A stretch of DNA of 64,000 bases from assembly GCF_011397635.1 (NCBI RefSeq), contig NC_064761.1, positions 40,326,143 to 40,390,142 on the forward strand, read 5' to 3'. Origin of the DNA: Epinephelus fuscoguttatus. Lineage: Eukaryota > Chordata > Actinopteri > Perciformes > Serranidae. Below are positions 23,528 to 35,344 of the stretch, in pieces; position 1 is the first letter of the stretch; every line of letters starts with the position of its first letter. Both the position numbers and the translations under genes were made by a program. The notes beneath the pieces are model-generated. The model made no database searches and was not told the DNA's origin. It saw only the letters and a program-made list of their open reading frames with translations.

Positions 23528-25800
23528 TATTAACTGTGAACAAACACCATAGTGTGAACACAGATGTCATACCTAGAACAAAAAAACAACCCAGCCATGA
23601 AAAGGTGAGGGTCAATTACGGGTCAGCAACTGGCAGACTTGCTGGAATAGCATCGGTGATTAAGTGTGAGTCTCAGGAACAAGGTGAAGACACTCACTCT
23701 CATCAGTGAGTGCACATGTGCAATTACTGCCCTGCTTCTCCAAAATGACTGCTCCTCTGAGCCGGGGCGCTCACCCGAGAAAAGGTGACGAGAAGTGATT
23801 CATCAGGGGATTAATTCGCTCTAAGCCCTCTGAAGAAGCACCCCAGGCTGTATCTCATAAAAACACTTTCTAGCCATAAAAATACTAAAAGAGCAAGCAG
23901 ATATTAACACTTCACAATGGGGATGGTGAAAAGGTTCTTTTGTTGATTTATGCAGCAATCACCAAGATGCACCATGTTTCACCCTATTTAACCCAACGTA
24001 GCTTCAAATCTCAGGACCTTAAACCCCCTCTGTGTTGTATTCAAATATGCCTCTCTCATCTGTCTGTCTGTCCACAGCATGTTGAGGGAAAGTTCTAGGT
24101 CACAGACTAAAACACACTATTAACATTCTAGTGTTTATTGGTTTAGGCGTGCCTATTTATGCCATCATGTTTGTGTTCACAGGTGTCTAATCCACCTGCA
24201 TTCAGGCTCATTCTTCCTGTGAGAGGTAGTGACAGGACTGAGCCTGTCTGTCAGTTTGCAGACAAAACTTCATTTAGTCTCGAAGACACTGGACTGACAG
24301 GAAAGCTGCCTCTGGATGACAGAGGATGACAGATACATGAGTAAACTGTGAAAAACACCACGGTAATTAAGGGTATCACTATAAGATGATGATAATGATG
24401 GAAGAATAATGATGATGAAGGATTTCTGACAAAAGGTCTGACTGAAAAAAGATCTGATTGAATATTTACGAGCTTCTTCTCCATGTGCACATGCTGTCCT
24501 CTCTAATGTGTGTTTACTCTCATATATTCCACACCTGAATCGAGCTGCACGTGCTCCGCTGCATCTTCATCTCTATTCATCACTGGGATCTTGTTACTTG
24601 TGAGCCGATGAGCTGAACGGGTCACTGTATCCCGCTGAGGACTGTGACGAGGCCAGAGCTGGCACAGTTCGTGCCAGAATCACGTTTCATTTTGTTGCAC
24701 ATAAAGACCAAATATCCCACTCCATACCTGACGCATTATTACACAGTACACACAGTACTACTATGCATAAACATTCTCATACTTGTGTCAATGAAAGTAT
24801 GTGAAGCAGGGGTTTGGCAGTGGCTTCACTTTGGCCACTCACTAACTACATCCACAGATCACAGCTCCAGCTTTGGCCCAAAATCAGCCCCCAAGGAAGT
24901 TGTTTGTCTATATTAAACCACCACAGAAGCCCTTCTCTGAACCTCGCTCTGCCTCCAGCAGGAGCTCCAGCTCCATGCAGTCTGGGCTGTAAAGCAGGCC
25001 AGACGGACAAACAGGGCCCAGGGGGAAAAGTCTGAATTGAGGCCCAAAACCATAAATCCAAACCTCTGAACCCCGTGTCCCAACATGATCTCTCCAGAGC
25101 AGAGCGTCCCCGTCCGTCTGTGTGAGCTGTCACTTGATGATTTCATGTACTTACAGCCCGGCTCCCACGACGTTGTTTATTTTACATAGAAATTACATTA
25201 GAAATAAATGTGTGTGTTCGTTGCCATGGGTGCTTGAACAGTAATGTTTCATAAAAAATTACATTGAGGCTAAAATGGTTCGACTCAAAGACATCTGGAG
25301 ATCCATTAATCCATATCTCCTTTAAAGATTAAAAACATATTTCAACATGATGTTTTCAATACAGATTGATAACTTTCTATTCTCTGGCGCACAACTGGGT
25401 TCCTGCACCGTTTATTTTGGGCGCACTGCAGGGGGCAATGTTAGGCTCATTACTGTTTCGTTTACATATGTTCTGATGACATTATTTTCTGTATACATGT
25501 GGAAGAGATGCAGAGGATTTAAAAAACGCTGTAATGGGGAAGACAGCTGTCTGGGTTAATTACTTCTGCTTTTCCTTAGCGTGCTGCATGTTTTTTCTCC
25601 ATCAGACTGATTAAAACAAGCTAAAATAATAAAACAAAAAATACACACCTTGTCTGTTTTTTACAAAGCCATGACATAACTTCACTTTGAATGGTATGAA
25701 CTTTCTCCGTAGGCTACAGCACAACAAAAAGGAAATAACAATATCAAACACAATTTAAATATATTAAAAAAGAAACTGCTTAGCCTACTTACTTATTTAA
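23528..25800. other. Intergenic, no gene seen
   Basis: No exon or strong repeat structure recognised. Confidence 0.55.
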
Positions 25801-26130
25801 GGAACAAAACTGGGGTGCAGCTGGACTCCAAAAAGCTGTGGCCTATGGAATTGTCTCTGCTGGCTCCCTTACAGTCAAGATGGCGTCAAAGACAACAAAA
25901 ACAGGGATTTATTCATGTCATATCATGCCTGAATCCTATCATTAGCGTCATTAGTGTGATACGACGGCTGCAGAAGACGGAACAAAACCAGGTTGCAGCT
26001 GGACCTCAGAAAGCTGCGGCCTATGGAATTGTCCCTCCTGGCTCCCTTACAGTCGAGATGGCACCGAAGACAACAAAAACGGAGATTTATTCATGTCATA
26101 TCGTGCCTAAATTTAGTGTATCATGACATA
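25801..26130. repeat. Tandem duplication, about 178-bp period, two copies
   Basis: GGAACAAAAC at 25801 and 25979 starts two similar units ('gcctatggaattgtc', 'ggctcccttacagtc', 'gacaacaaaaac', 'ttattcatgtcatatc'). A continuous 103-codon ORF spans both, but the copies fall in different frames, so it is not coding. Confidence 0.85.
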
Positions 26131-27160
26131 TAGGGCACGGAATTAATGTGCAGATACTGCCACAATAAAGGCCGAAATCTGGCCTGCAACAGATTAGGTA
26201 AAGCCGAGCCAATTTCTCGAAAGCTCACAGCCGCTACAAGAGGAATGAGGAGTCAATGACAGTATGAAACAGACAGTAAAACAGGTTATGAATCACAACA
26301 ATTAAGAGAGATCCTTGAGCACACAGTCATAAATAAGCACACGAGATATTAGTTTGCCTTGCTGGACAGCATGATCCTGTCCAGGTCTAAGCCTGCAGAG
26401 ATAACGATCTCTCTTTTTCAAAATACTTTGACATTTGTGGACAAAAAAACATCAACATTACCATCACTGTAGAGACATCTCTAAGTATAATTTGTTTTGC
26501 AACACATCACTGGTATCTAAAATTATTCACAATTTAAATCTTCTCCCTTCAAATGACTTTATTTAGCTGCACACATGCACCTTCACTCCTAAATACAGGT
26601 TTTCTCCATTAAAACAATAAAAAATAAACTCCTTCCCCTCTCACATCAGAACGTCCACTTAATCTTCCACTCCACATATGCACAGATTAGGTGCAAAGTG
26701 ACCATTTTCCCCTCACAGGTTCAACACGTGGGGAGGAAGAACAACAACTTCTCAATCAGTGTAAACAGGATAATCCCAGAGTTTAAAGTCTTACCTTAAA
26801 TACATATCTATGGTCACATGCACACCAGACGAAAACACCCCTATCGTCTGTTTTTACTGCAACACCCGGCGTTGTTTGTCAGCTTGCCTCTTCTGCATGA
26901 ACACAGACATACCTGTTGGCACACATAAACACTTTGGCTGAGCGACACGTGCAGGTCAGTCCTCAGAAATGAGAGTGGGAAACCAATTATTCGATGTTAC
27001 GCTGGAGATCAGCTGGGGAATGTAAACAGGAGAGGAGGAGAATGAATGAGAGATGGGGAATCAAGATTTGAATATTTTCCATCATTTTTCTTAAGAAGCT
27101 GGCTATGACTGCAGTGTAAAAGTGTAAAAAGCTGGCATTCCTTGAGTGGGAGGAGGCTGA

Positions 27161-27194
<34 letters not shown>

Positions 27195-27660
27195 AAGGGG
27201 GGGACTATTGTAATTCAAAGCCAGTGCCACAGCACACATAGCCCCCTAAAAACGCCATTGCCATCCCCCTACTACTGTTGACATTCAGAGGCATGCAAAT
27301 GGAGGAACATGTTGGAAGTTTTACATTTCAATAAGAAAAAAACAACCTCTCTTCCTTTGTGTGGCTCAGGAGCTGCTTGTGTGGACATGTCAATGCAATT
27401 TCCATCAGTCACTGGAAATGCAAATGTCCTCGTAGATATAAACAAATAAGTGAAGCGATCTAGGAAAAGATGTGTGAATAGCTTTGTTTTCATGCATGTG
27501 CAATAAAGTCCTGCAAGAAAATGGAACAAGTGAACAAACACTTGCCTTTGCATTTAATTATTTCTTAGATCCTAAATAAAAATATGGAACATGATGTGGA
27601 GTTTACATCAAGGTTCTTTGTTGTTTTCACAAAGCTTTGAAGTAACAAGATCAGTACCTC
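26131..27660. other. Intergenic, no gene seen
   Basis: It contains a (TG)15 tract at 27163-27192 and no recognisable exon. Confidence 0.55.
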
Positions 27661-27663
27661 TAA

Positions 27664-28156
27664 GGGTGCTGTCACACCTGCCCTGTTTGGTTCGGTTCAA
27701 CTGATCCCAAGTTTGTTTGCCCCCTAAATGCGGTTCATTTGGGCAGGTGTGAACAAAGCAATCGCTCTTGGATGCGAACTAAAACAATCGAACCGAGAAC
27801 TTCTTGAAGAGGTGGTTTCGGTCTGGTTAGAAACAAATTCTGGTGCGGTTGGTTTGTGGTGAGAATGTGTTCCGACCTGGATGTGAAGCAACTGCAGTCA
27901 CATGACACATTGTTTGGGTTAAACATGAGCATGTTACAGTCCTGGAGGATTATTAATGTGCACCTCCATGTGGATTTTTCCCACATGGAAATTCTGACCA
28001 ATCAAGAGCAGCTTTCTCACACAAGGCATTTGATCTGGTCCGCTTGTAAATGCTGCCGTGAGAACACGAACCAACTCTAGGCAATTATACAACTTTGGAA
28101 CAAAATGAGTCCCTGATTCAGACCAAAGCAAGACAACTCTAGGTCTGGAAGCACCC
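27664..28156. mobile_element. PIF/Harbinger-like MITE, 493 bp, with TAA duplication
   Basis: The left end GGGTGCTGTCACACCTGCC pairs with the inverted right end GGGTGCTTCCAGACCTAGAG. TAA lies directly outside both ends (27661-27663 and 28157-28159), the 3-bp duplication typical of PIF/Harbinger. A longer relative lies in inverse orientation at 36841-37540, and this copy lacks about 0.24 kb of its interior. Confidence 0.75.
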
Positions 28157-28159
28157 TAA

Positions 28160-29759
28160 AACCTGGACTCAGCTTAGAATAATTAGCTTCTAATAATCAT
28201 GTTTGCTGACAATGGTTAAAGGCAATGAGAATGATAAGCATCTATCATGATGATAAACACATATCTGTGGTTCATGAGCTTTGCCCCCAGGGCTGCTCCA
28301 AACTGCCCCAGCTTCTCTGATATCTCAAATGACCCTCCTTTGAGGAATCAGGCCCGGGGGCAAGTGACGGTCGTATGCTTCTTCTCAGCTCCACTGTAAG
28401 AGGTAAAGCCATCTCGGGAAATCAGTCCTCACTTCTGTGTCAACAAGGACATCCTTCTGGGAACACCTCCTCCTCCATCTCCTGATTTCACCTGCCCCTC
28501 ATCCTCTCTGCCAACCCACAATTAACTCCACATTCCTCTGTTTGCAGTGAATGCCCCAAATTCTCCCTGATAATTGTCCACACCCCAGTCAAAGGATTAC
28601 CCCCATTTCACCCTCTCTAACATCTATTGTCACCTTTGTGTGAGTGACACTCTGATCCCTGAGTCAAGCCTTGTTTTGCCCTCTTGTAGCTGTAATCGTG
28701 ACTCAAAGGTATTTTAATTTACCTCCAGTCCTCCCTCAGGGAAAGTGAAGGCACAATCGGCCTGAAGGCATGACTATACAGAGTTTCTGCACCACAGTGT
28801 CAAATGTATTGTCGACACTTACCCATTGTTTTCCAGGTATATAAGAAGTGATGCTGCACTCCGTCATAATCAGTTTAGAGTTGACACTTTGCTGACTGAC
28901 TTCTGGTGTGAGTCGCTCACCATTTCTGGGTGAATCCTGGCCCGTCATGAGGATAACAGAAACACCTCCACAGCACCCGCCCATTAGTATCTGTCATCAT
29001 TAGCCTTGCCGCCTGGTTGCTAGAGGAGGTATCAAGCGTGATGCCTTTTATCTTTCTGTGTCACAAACAGGCTGCAGCGTGGGCTCACAAAATGGTGACA
29101 CCTCACTCACATCATTCATTTAAAAAGGCAGGAGCTTGAGGTTGCACTCTGAAACTGTAAAAGAATAGAGTTTACATGTCATCAAATGCAAGTATGTTCA
29201 GTATTTACTCACTATTAGCAAAAAAAAAATACCAGACTCAGCCTTCCTGTAATGCAGCCGGGGTGGAGTTCACTGTGATGTGGTTAGAGGGATAGTTGTG
29301 TGTGTGTGTACACACCTAGCGACCATGTCTGCTCACGAAACCTGGGCACTAATTTCATATTTCAGCGCAGTCGCCTGTCATCAGCACTCTTATCAAAAAT
29401 ACATACCAGACCGTAATCACAGAAGGACTGGATGCCAAAATACCTCTGAGCACATGAGCACGAATGAAAGATGGGAGAGGAAGGGAGGGAGGGAAGCCTG
29501 CGGGGGATGAGATGGAGAGGACAGAGGAAAAGTGGGACAAAGACATGATACTGGTTAAATCAGAGCGGGGAGCAGCTGCTGAACTGATTTGCCACATGAA
29601 ATACCAACAAATGTTTGTTGTGTTGCAGTCTCTTAAAAATAGATCTTCATTCCACTTGCCATTCAGAGAGCTCCGGCGGAAATAGTGTGTCATTTGTGGA
29701 TGTGGAGGGCAGGTAGAGCTCACATCTGCAGCATAAATGCTTGCATGAATTCTTGTAAA

Positions 29760-29800
<41 letters not shown>

Positions 29801-29940
29801 GTTTGTACAACATCAGCAGCCATTAACCCCCTGTGTGGCAGATTCACAAGTGTAGGGGCATGTCTGAACAGGTTACCAGCTGCAACACAACACTGGGGAG
29901 CTGAACAGGATCCATCCACATCCCGTGTCCCACTTTAAGT
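28160..29940. other. Intergenic, no gene seen
   Basis: It includes a (TG)18 microsatellite at 29763-29798. ORFs are short and overlapping. Confidence 0.55.
29763..29798. repeat. (TG)n microsatellite
   Basis: About 18 TG units. Confidence 0.97.
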
Positions 29941-31165
29941 CAGCAACCGACAATTTTGAATCTAATTTAAAGACACACTTTTTTGGCTCGCTTTTAGTTT
30001 AGTCTGCAGCTCTTTAACAGCCTTTGTCAAGTCCCCTCTTCACTTTTGTTTTCTTTGGTAACGTGCTCTTACTGCTTTTTTGATCTGCTGCTGGTTTCCA
30101 ACTGGCTGCCAGTGTTGTTAGACTTAATTGGATTTAGATTCAATCGCAGGATAATGTCCAGTGGTTTCTCATGTCAATTTGACATAAAATGACAGATGAT
30201 GATATTTTGTTGGTTTGAAGTTGTGTTGTTCAGTAACAACAACCCAGCATCTTTGTGTGTCTCATGCCGACGTCACCTTGACGCAGAATTTAGCTGGGAG
30301 GTTGAGACCAAAACCCAACGTGTGCAGAACATCATATTGTTTAAGTCCACACAATGTGATATTACAACCGTTAGACATTTCAAACGCTGTCAAATCGATT
30401 TTCATCCAACCGAAATTTAACATCTGTCCAACCAACCCATTCTCATTCCCAACTTGTCAAATACCGCCACTTTGACAATGATTTTGGCATCAGATACTGA
30501 CATGCAGAGGCACTCTTCCCAGCGGCTATTTCTGATGCAACCGGCCACAACCAAACCTGTCAAACATCGCTGTTTTGTTCGTGGATGTCGGTGTCAGACA
30601 CCAAAGCACCACGACACTCTTGTTTATAATAACCGTACTTATTATGTTGTTTTCAAGACCTAACCATATGCTTTTCTTGCCTAAAAATAAACATAGCCAA
30701 AACCAAAGTTTTTTTTTTACCTGCGATAGTATGTGATTTTTTTTTTTCTAAAAAGACTGCATGTAGGTGAAAACGGAAATGTACTTTGAGAAGACAAAAA
30801 TGCACGTAACAAGCGTCAATTGAGACGCCATCCATAAATGTCTAAAATCCAAGCAGGAGGCTACCTAGCATGTCATATCTGGATATTTAGCTCATGAGAT
30901 GAGAACACATTGGTCCAGCATAAGAGTCCAATGTCTTTCTGATGTCACAGTGATGTCTGGTGTCAGGAGGGAATTTCTCCTAACTATCCATATTATTACT
31001 CCGACTATTTCTAGCATTGCTTTTTCTCTATTATTGTTTTACTTAATTACACTATGTATCATTGGCTTTGGCGCACTTTTACTGAGTCTGGTGAACTATC
31101 CGCCTACATTGGAAAGCAATTAAGGTCAACTTCTGTTATTTTTAGGTGCGCTGTATAAATAAGCT
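29940..31165. mobile_element. Retroelement-like remnants with an inserted dispersed repeat
   Basis: It ends near 31165 in 'aggtgcgctgtataaataagctgacttgac', split here as AGGTGCGCTGTATAAATAAG then CTGACTTGAC. This is the kind of 3' tail found on teleost non-LTR elements. The segment at 30.64-30.84 kb is related to 7.65-8.0 kb. The element boundaries are not resolved. Confidence 0.4.
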
Positions 31166-31330
31166 GACTTGACTTCCACACAAAACATGCATATAAGAAA
31201 GAAGCAGCTGGTTGTACTTTGAGAATGTGACTAATTCTTTTGCATTTATCAGTTATCATCAAATGCATATGTGCACTTCACAGCAGGACGACAAGAACAT
31301 AATATGCAGACAGTGCATGTCAAAAACTTT

Positions 31331-31568
31331 TACTTTTTGAGCCTGTGTGATGACCTTGGCTTCATAACACAGTGGCAAACATCACTGCTGCTGTGAGGGG
31401 GATGACTCAGAAGAAGTTATAAAATGCTTTGATAAGAGCACTGATGAATAGCACTGAAGACAATACGACTGCACAGTCGCTCCTCAGGTGGAGATCAGTC
31501 TGCAGCTAGAATCCTGGTGCAGTCAGTGTGTGCAGAAAATCCAGCTGATAATAAAAGCTGTTGAAATG
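31331..31568 (+). repeat. Duplicated non-coding segment flanking rasl11b, copy A
   Basis: About 240 bp aligned by eye at roughly three-quarters identity with 34493-34735 in the same orientation. The best-kept blocks are TTTTTGAGCCTG, CTGTGAGGGGGATGACTCA (with an AP-1-like TGACTCA), AAGTTATAAAATGCT, TGAATAGCA and GAAGACAATA. It is non-coding and has no terminal repeats, so its nature (regulatory duplicate or dispersed repeat) is open. Confidence 0.75.
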
Positions 31569-31898
31569 GGCTGAGCATGTGAACATGTGCTGTAAAAACA
31601 GACTTGAGCATGTGAGTAATGCTAAAATAATGTGGGGAAAACTATTTATAATTTACTAATGAGAAAACTGTGTCACTGCAAAATAAGATTAATTTTTGTG
31701 GCATTTATGTTATTTGTGAATATTATTAATTCCATGACAAGAGCCAAACGTAACGCATAAACATTTCTCTCGCTCGTCTCCTCCCATTAGAAAGCCTGTT
31801 CAGTCCGAACACCCAGCCAGTGGTCCCACCTGTTGCAAGAGCATTTCTTGCTTGTGTCTATCCTGAATATCCACGTGTAGGCGGAGGCGCACGAGGGA

Positions 31899-31985
31899 GG
31901 GGGGGGGGGGGGAGACCAGCGCCCAATCAGATGTGACCGCCGCTGGAGCGCTATATAAGCCGCGAGCGCTCCTCTCACAGCAGCA
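31899..31985 (+). promoter_or_regulatory. rasl11b: rasl11b core promoter
   Basis: A G14 run (31899-31912), a CCAAT box (31923-31927) and a TATA box TATATAA (31952-31958) are followed by CpG-rich sequence. The spacing predicts transcription start near 31980-31985, giving a 5' UTR of about 195 nt before the ATG at 32178. Confidence 0.8.
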
Positions 31986-32177
31986 GTGAGTCTTTGCGTC
32001 TCATCCACGCAGCACCAGTGTTGGCTTGTTTCACTTGTGCCGCACATCCTCGGGAGTTAAACAGGATTTACTTTGTCAGTTTTATCTGAGGGGTTTGTCT
32101 GCGAGCTGTGAAACAGTTTGGACAAATTTCCATTTTGCTTTCTTGGACGGATTCGACGAAACGAATAATAAAAAAAA
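31983..32177 (+). other. rasl11b: rasl11b 5' UTR (predicted)
   Basis: This runs from the TATA-predicted start to the initiating ATG. The sequence directly before the ATG is an A-rich run (A at -3), a good initiation context. Confidence 0.6.
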
Positions 32178-33673
32178 ATGCGTCTCATCCAGAACATGAC
32201 GACCATTGCGGAATACTCAGCACCTGAATGCTCGGTGCCAAACCGGGTCATTAAAATGTCTGTGATAGGAGGCAGCGGAGTTGGCAAAACAGGTAAGAAA
32301 ATAAATCAAATGTTTGTGTTTAAGTGTAATTTACTCACATCCTCGTTTTGAAGTGATTTACGTTGTTTTATATCTGTCTAATAATGTGCTCTTGCTTTTT
32401 TTGTTTCAGCGCTTGTGGTGAGATTCCTAACGAGGCGCTTCATCGGAGACTATGAGAGAAATGCTGGTGAGTAACTGAGCTGCACAGGCTACTCTTTGAG
32501 AATTAAAGGAGCTGAAATGGCTTTCTAACATGTTCAAACTATTGGTGTTGAAATTAATGTTGTTTCTTCTCTACAGGAAATCTCTACTCCAGAGAAGTCC
32601 AGGTGGATGGAGAGCAAGTCACCATCCAGGTTCAAGACACTCCTGGTGTGGAGGTAAGACTATCTTTTAAGCTCTCCTCTCCTCAAACAGATTATGGTTT
32701 ATTTTCCCTGAGCTGACTGTAAAGAAACTGAGCTGTCAGGGTTCAACATATGAAAATCTGTGGAGGATAATCCAATACAAAGATAATATAATCTAATTGA
32801 CTGTCTGGCTGTTAAGACCATCTAAACCTCTCTCTGGCTGGGCTCCAGTCCAAAACCAAAGACGTATGTGTATGTGTATTTTCTCCTGAAGTAGAGCCCT
32901 TCAGTCTGGCTGTAATCTCCTATTTAGGCTAATGGATGTCTGAGGCCAGGGTAAATGATACTCAGATCCTGGTCCAGACTCCTCAGTCGCCCACACCTCA
33001 CTGTCCTGGAGGAGAAACCCTATAGCTCATGTCTGCCTCAGTCAACATTCCAGTCATTGCTAAAGATCAGTTGCATGAAGTCAGGGAACGTTCAGTCTTC
33101 ATTTTTTTGTTAATCAGAAAATGATTAAAATGTTTTAAGTGTTTTAATCAGTCTCCTTTTTTCTTTCCTCCCCAGTTGACTGATAATGGCATCAATCTAC
33201 CAGATCATGTGACCTGCTCCATACAGTGGGCTGATGCCGTGGTGCTGGTGTACTCCGTGACAGACCGTCGCAGCTTTGATTTGATCGATCAGTTGCACCA
33301 GCTGGTTGTGCGCACCGGAGGCGCCAACATGCCTCCCGTAATCCTGCTGGCCAATAAGGCGGACCTGCTGCACCTGAGGCAGGTTGACTCCCAGCAGGGC
33401 CCTTTGCTGGCGGGAACGCTGGGCTGCTCTTTCTATGAAGTGTCTGCCAGCGAGGACTACAGCCAGGTGCACAAAGCTTTCCATAAGCTGTGCTGCCAGC
33501 TCGCCAAGCAGCCGCCTCCTGCCCCCAACTCCTCACACACCTCTGCCAGCGCCGCCACGGAGAAGAGGCGCTCACCCCTCATCCCCCGGCCAAAGTCTCC
33601 CAACATGCAAGACCTGAAGAGGCGCTTCAAGCAGGCGCTGTCAGCCAAAGTGAGGACTGTCACATCGGTGTGA
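32178..33673 (+). CDS. rasl11b: RAS-like family 11 member B, complete (4 exons, 248 aa)
   Basis: Coding exons are 32178-32292, 32410-32466, 32577-32653 and 33176-33673. All introns are GT-AG, and together they give 248 codons plus TGA. The protein starts [13 protein letters not shown] and ends with [17 protein letters not shown] followed by [14 protein letters not shown], both hallmarks of RASL11B. It has an atypical small-GTPase fold: P-loop GGSGVGKT (31-38), DTPG at 78-81 in place of the Ras DTAGQ box, NKAD guanine-specificity motif (143-146) and EVSAS G5 box (171-175). There is no C-terminal CAAX, so lipid anchoring by prenylation is not expected. The basic tail is conserved in the family. 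RASL11A/B proteins lack some residues needed for normal GTP hydrolysis, and their biochemical role is poorly defined; rasl11b has been linked to early zebrafish development. Family length is also about 248 aa. The CpG-rich last exon carries two-thirds of the protein. Confidence 0.97.
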
Positions 33674-34430
33674 GGAGGACGAGATGTTGAACGTGGTCCA
33701 GGGTGGCCACAGAAAGAAAGGAAGCATTGAAAATGGTAGAGAAAAGGAGGACAGAGAAGACTAATGCTTCTCCCATGACGTCCTGTATCGGTCTGGCTGA
33801 AAGAAGGCAGATGGAATGAACAGTGGTTGGGTTCTAAGTAGAGAGAGGCTGATGAACCTTTACAGACGCAATGGCCTCTATGTGGCAGGTGTCTGCCCTG
33901 TCAGATACCATGTGTGAGGATAAGCAGCAAGAAGGTTCATTTGTTCAGGAGTAGAAATGACACCTGAGGACACAGAGGCAGCTGTGTGAGGCTGACTAAT
34001 CCCAACACTCTGCATATAAAAATCAAAAACTGTAAATCGAGCTCTCCTGGCAACAGCAGCGCTCGAGGACGCTTATTTTTAGCTGTGCTGCCCATTGTGT
34101 CTTTTCTGTATTCAGACTGCCACTACATGGCACCACTAAATGCCGGTATTATTATATCAGCCAAGGCTCTGTGCTGCCATGTGTGTGTACTCTAGTATGT
34201 CGATACCTGCAGTATATTTTTGCAGCATCCAGAACCATTATTGTGTGTGACAGAATGATGAGAGGAGGTGGGGTGGGGGTTGTAACGGGACAACGGACAC
34301 AGTATGTAGCGTGTGGTGGTTATTATCACTGATGCACTTTATGAAAAAAAATGATCCAAAGGGCCTATTGTTATTTATTTGTTTGATAGAAATTCACTGT
34401 TTGTTCACAATAAAAATGATGAATTTGAAC
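33674..34430 (+). other. rasl11b: rasl11b 3' UTR
   Basis: It runs from the stop codon to just past an AATAAA at 34409-34414, which is preceded by AT-rich sequence and followed by a T/G-rich stretch. No other AATAAA is seen between the stop and this site. Confidence 0.75.
34409..34414 (+). terminator. rasl11b: rasl11b polyadenylation signal
   Basis: Canonical AATAAA, 736 nt after the stop codon, with GT/T-rich sequence 25-35 nt downstream. Confidence 0.75.
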
Positions 34431-34492
34431 ATGTCTCTGGTTTTTCATTTATGAGTTTGCATATGTGTATCAAGCACATAGGCATTTCATAA

Positions 34493-34735
34493 GTTTTTGA
34501 GCCTGTGATGACTTTGGCTCCACAACACAATGAGAAACACCTCTGCCGCTGTGAGGGGGATGACTCACAGAAAAAGTTATAAAATGCTGCCGTAACAGCA
34601 TTAATGAATAGCATTGAAGACAATAGAGGCATGACTGTACAGCCACTTCTCCGGCCTTGAGATCCATCTGCAGCTAAAACCCTGTTGCAGTCAGTGACCC
34701 CAGAAAATGAGGCTGACAAAAAAAGGTGTTGAAGC
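34493..34735 (+). repeat. Duplicated non-coding segment flanking rasl11b, copy B
   Basis: Direct-orientation partner of copy A (31331-31568), starting about 60 bp after the predicted rasl11b cleavage site. The shared block GCTGTGAGGGGGATGACTCA is identical to copy A apart from neighbouring indels. Confidence 0.75.
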
Positions 34736-35344
34736 AGCCTAAACCAACAGCACCACAGAATTTATGTTAGTTTTTCTTGGGGAGTCTTCTGAGAATTGCA
34801 AGCTCCCAGAAGATGAGGAGAAAATGATATGAACACTTTTCCAGTAAAACTGAGTGTGTGTGTTATTATGTTAGAGAGATCTGTTTATTTACAATCCAAA
34901 AGCCTAATTAGTGAATCCTGAGTGTGATGTTCCAGCCTGTCAGAGGGATTTACTGGTCTCTCTTTCTCTGTGTGACACAATGTGGGGGACTCTTGTTCAC
35001 TATCGATTCAGGCGTGTAGGTGGGTGAAATTAGTGAGCTCTAGCTGAGGTGATTCATGTTAGAGAGAATAAAGAGAGAATGGGAGGGGTGTACTTGTGTG
35101 TGAGGCGGGGGGTGTAGGAAGGTGTAGGTGAGCTCAAAGTGTGAGCAAATTAGCGGCCTCAGCAGACAGTGTGAAACGACTTGTTAATTATTCCGCTCTT
35201 CTTTGTCACCATATGATGTGTCGAGGTGTGAATGGGCGCTAACAGAGAGTGTGTATTCACTCCACCATAAACAGGAAGCCTTCCTCGTGTTCACACACAC
35301 AGCCTGCTTTTCACTGAGCCTTATGTGTGCAAAGACATCATCAC
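34736..35344. other. Convergent intergenic spacer between rasl11b and scfd2
   Basis: No gene is seen. It separates the 3' ends of the two genes. Confidence 0.6.

Noticed and set aside
25815..26126. A 103-codon ORF over the tandem duplication
   Set aside because: The two DNA copies are read in different frames, so there is no shared protein sequence.
31787..32287. Minus-strand ORFs over the rasl11b promoter and exon 1
   Set aside because: They show no family resemblance and oppose a clear TATA/CCAAT promoter and coding exon.
33192..33663. Antisense ORFs of up to 127 codons over rasl11b exon 4
   Set aside because: They are shadows of a GC-rich conserved exon. The plus-strand frame is the known protein.
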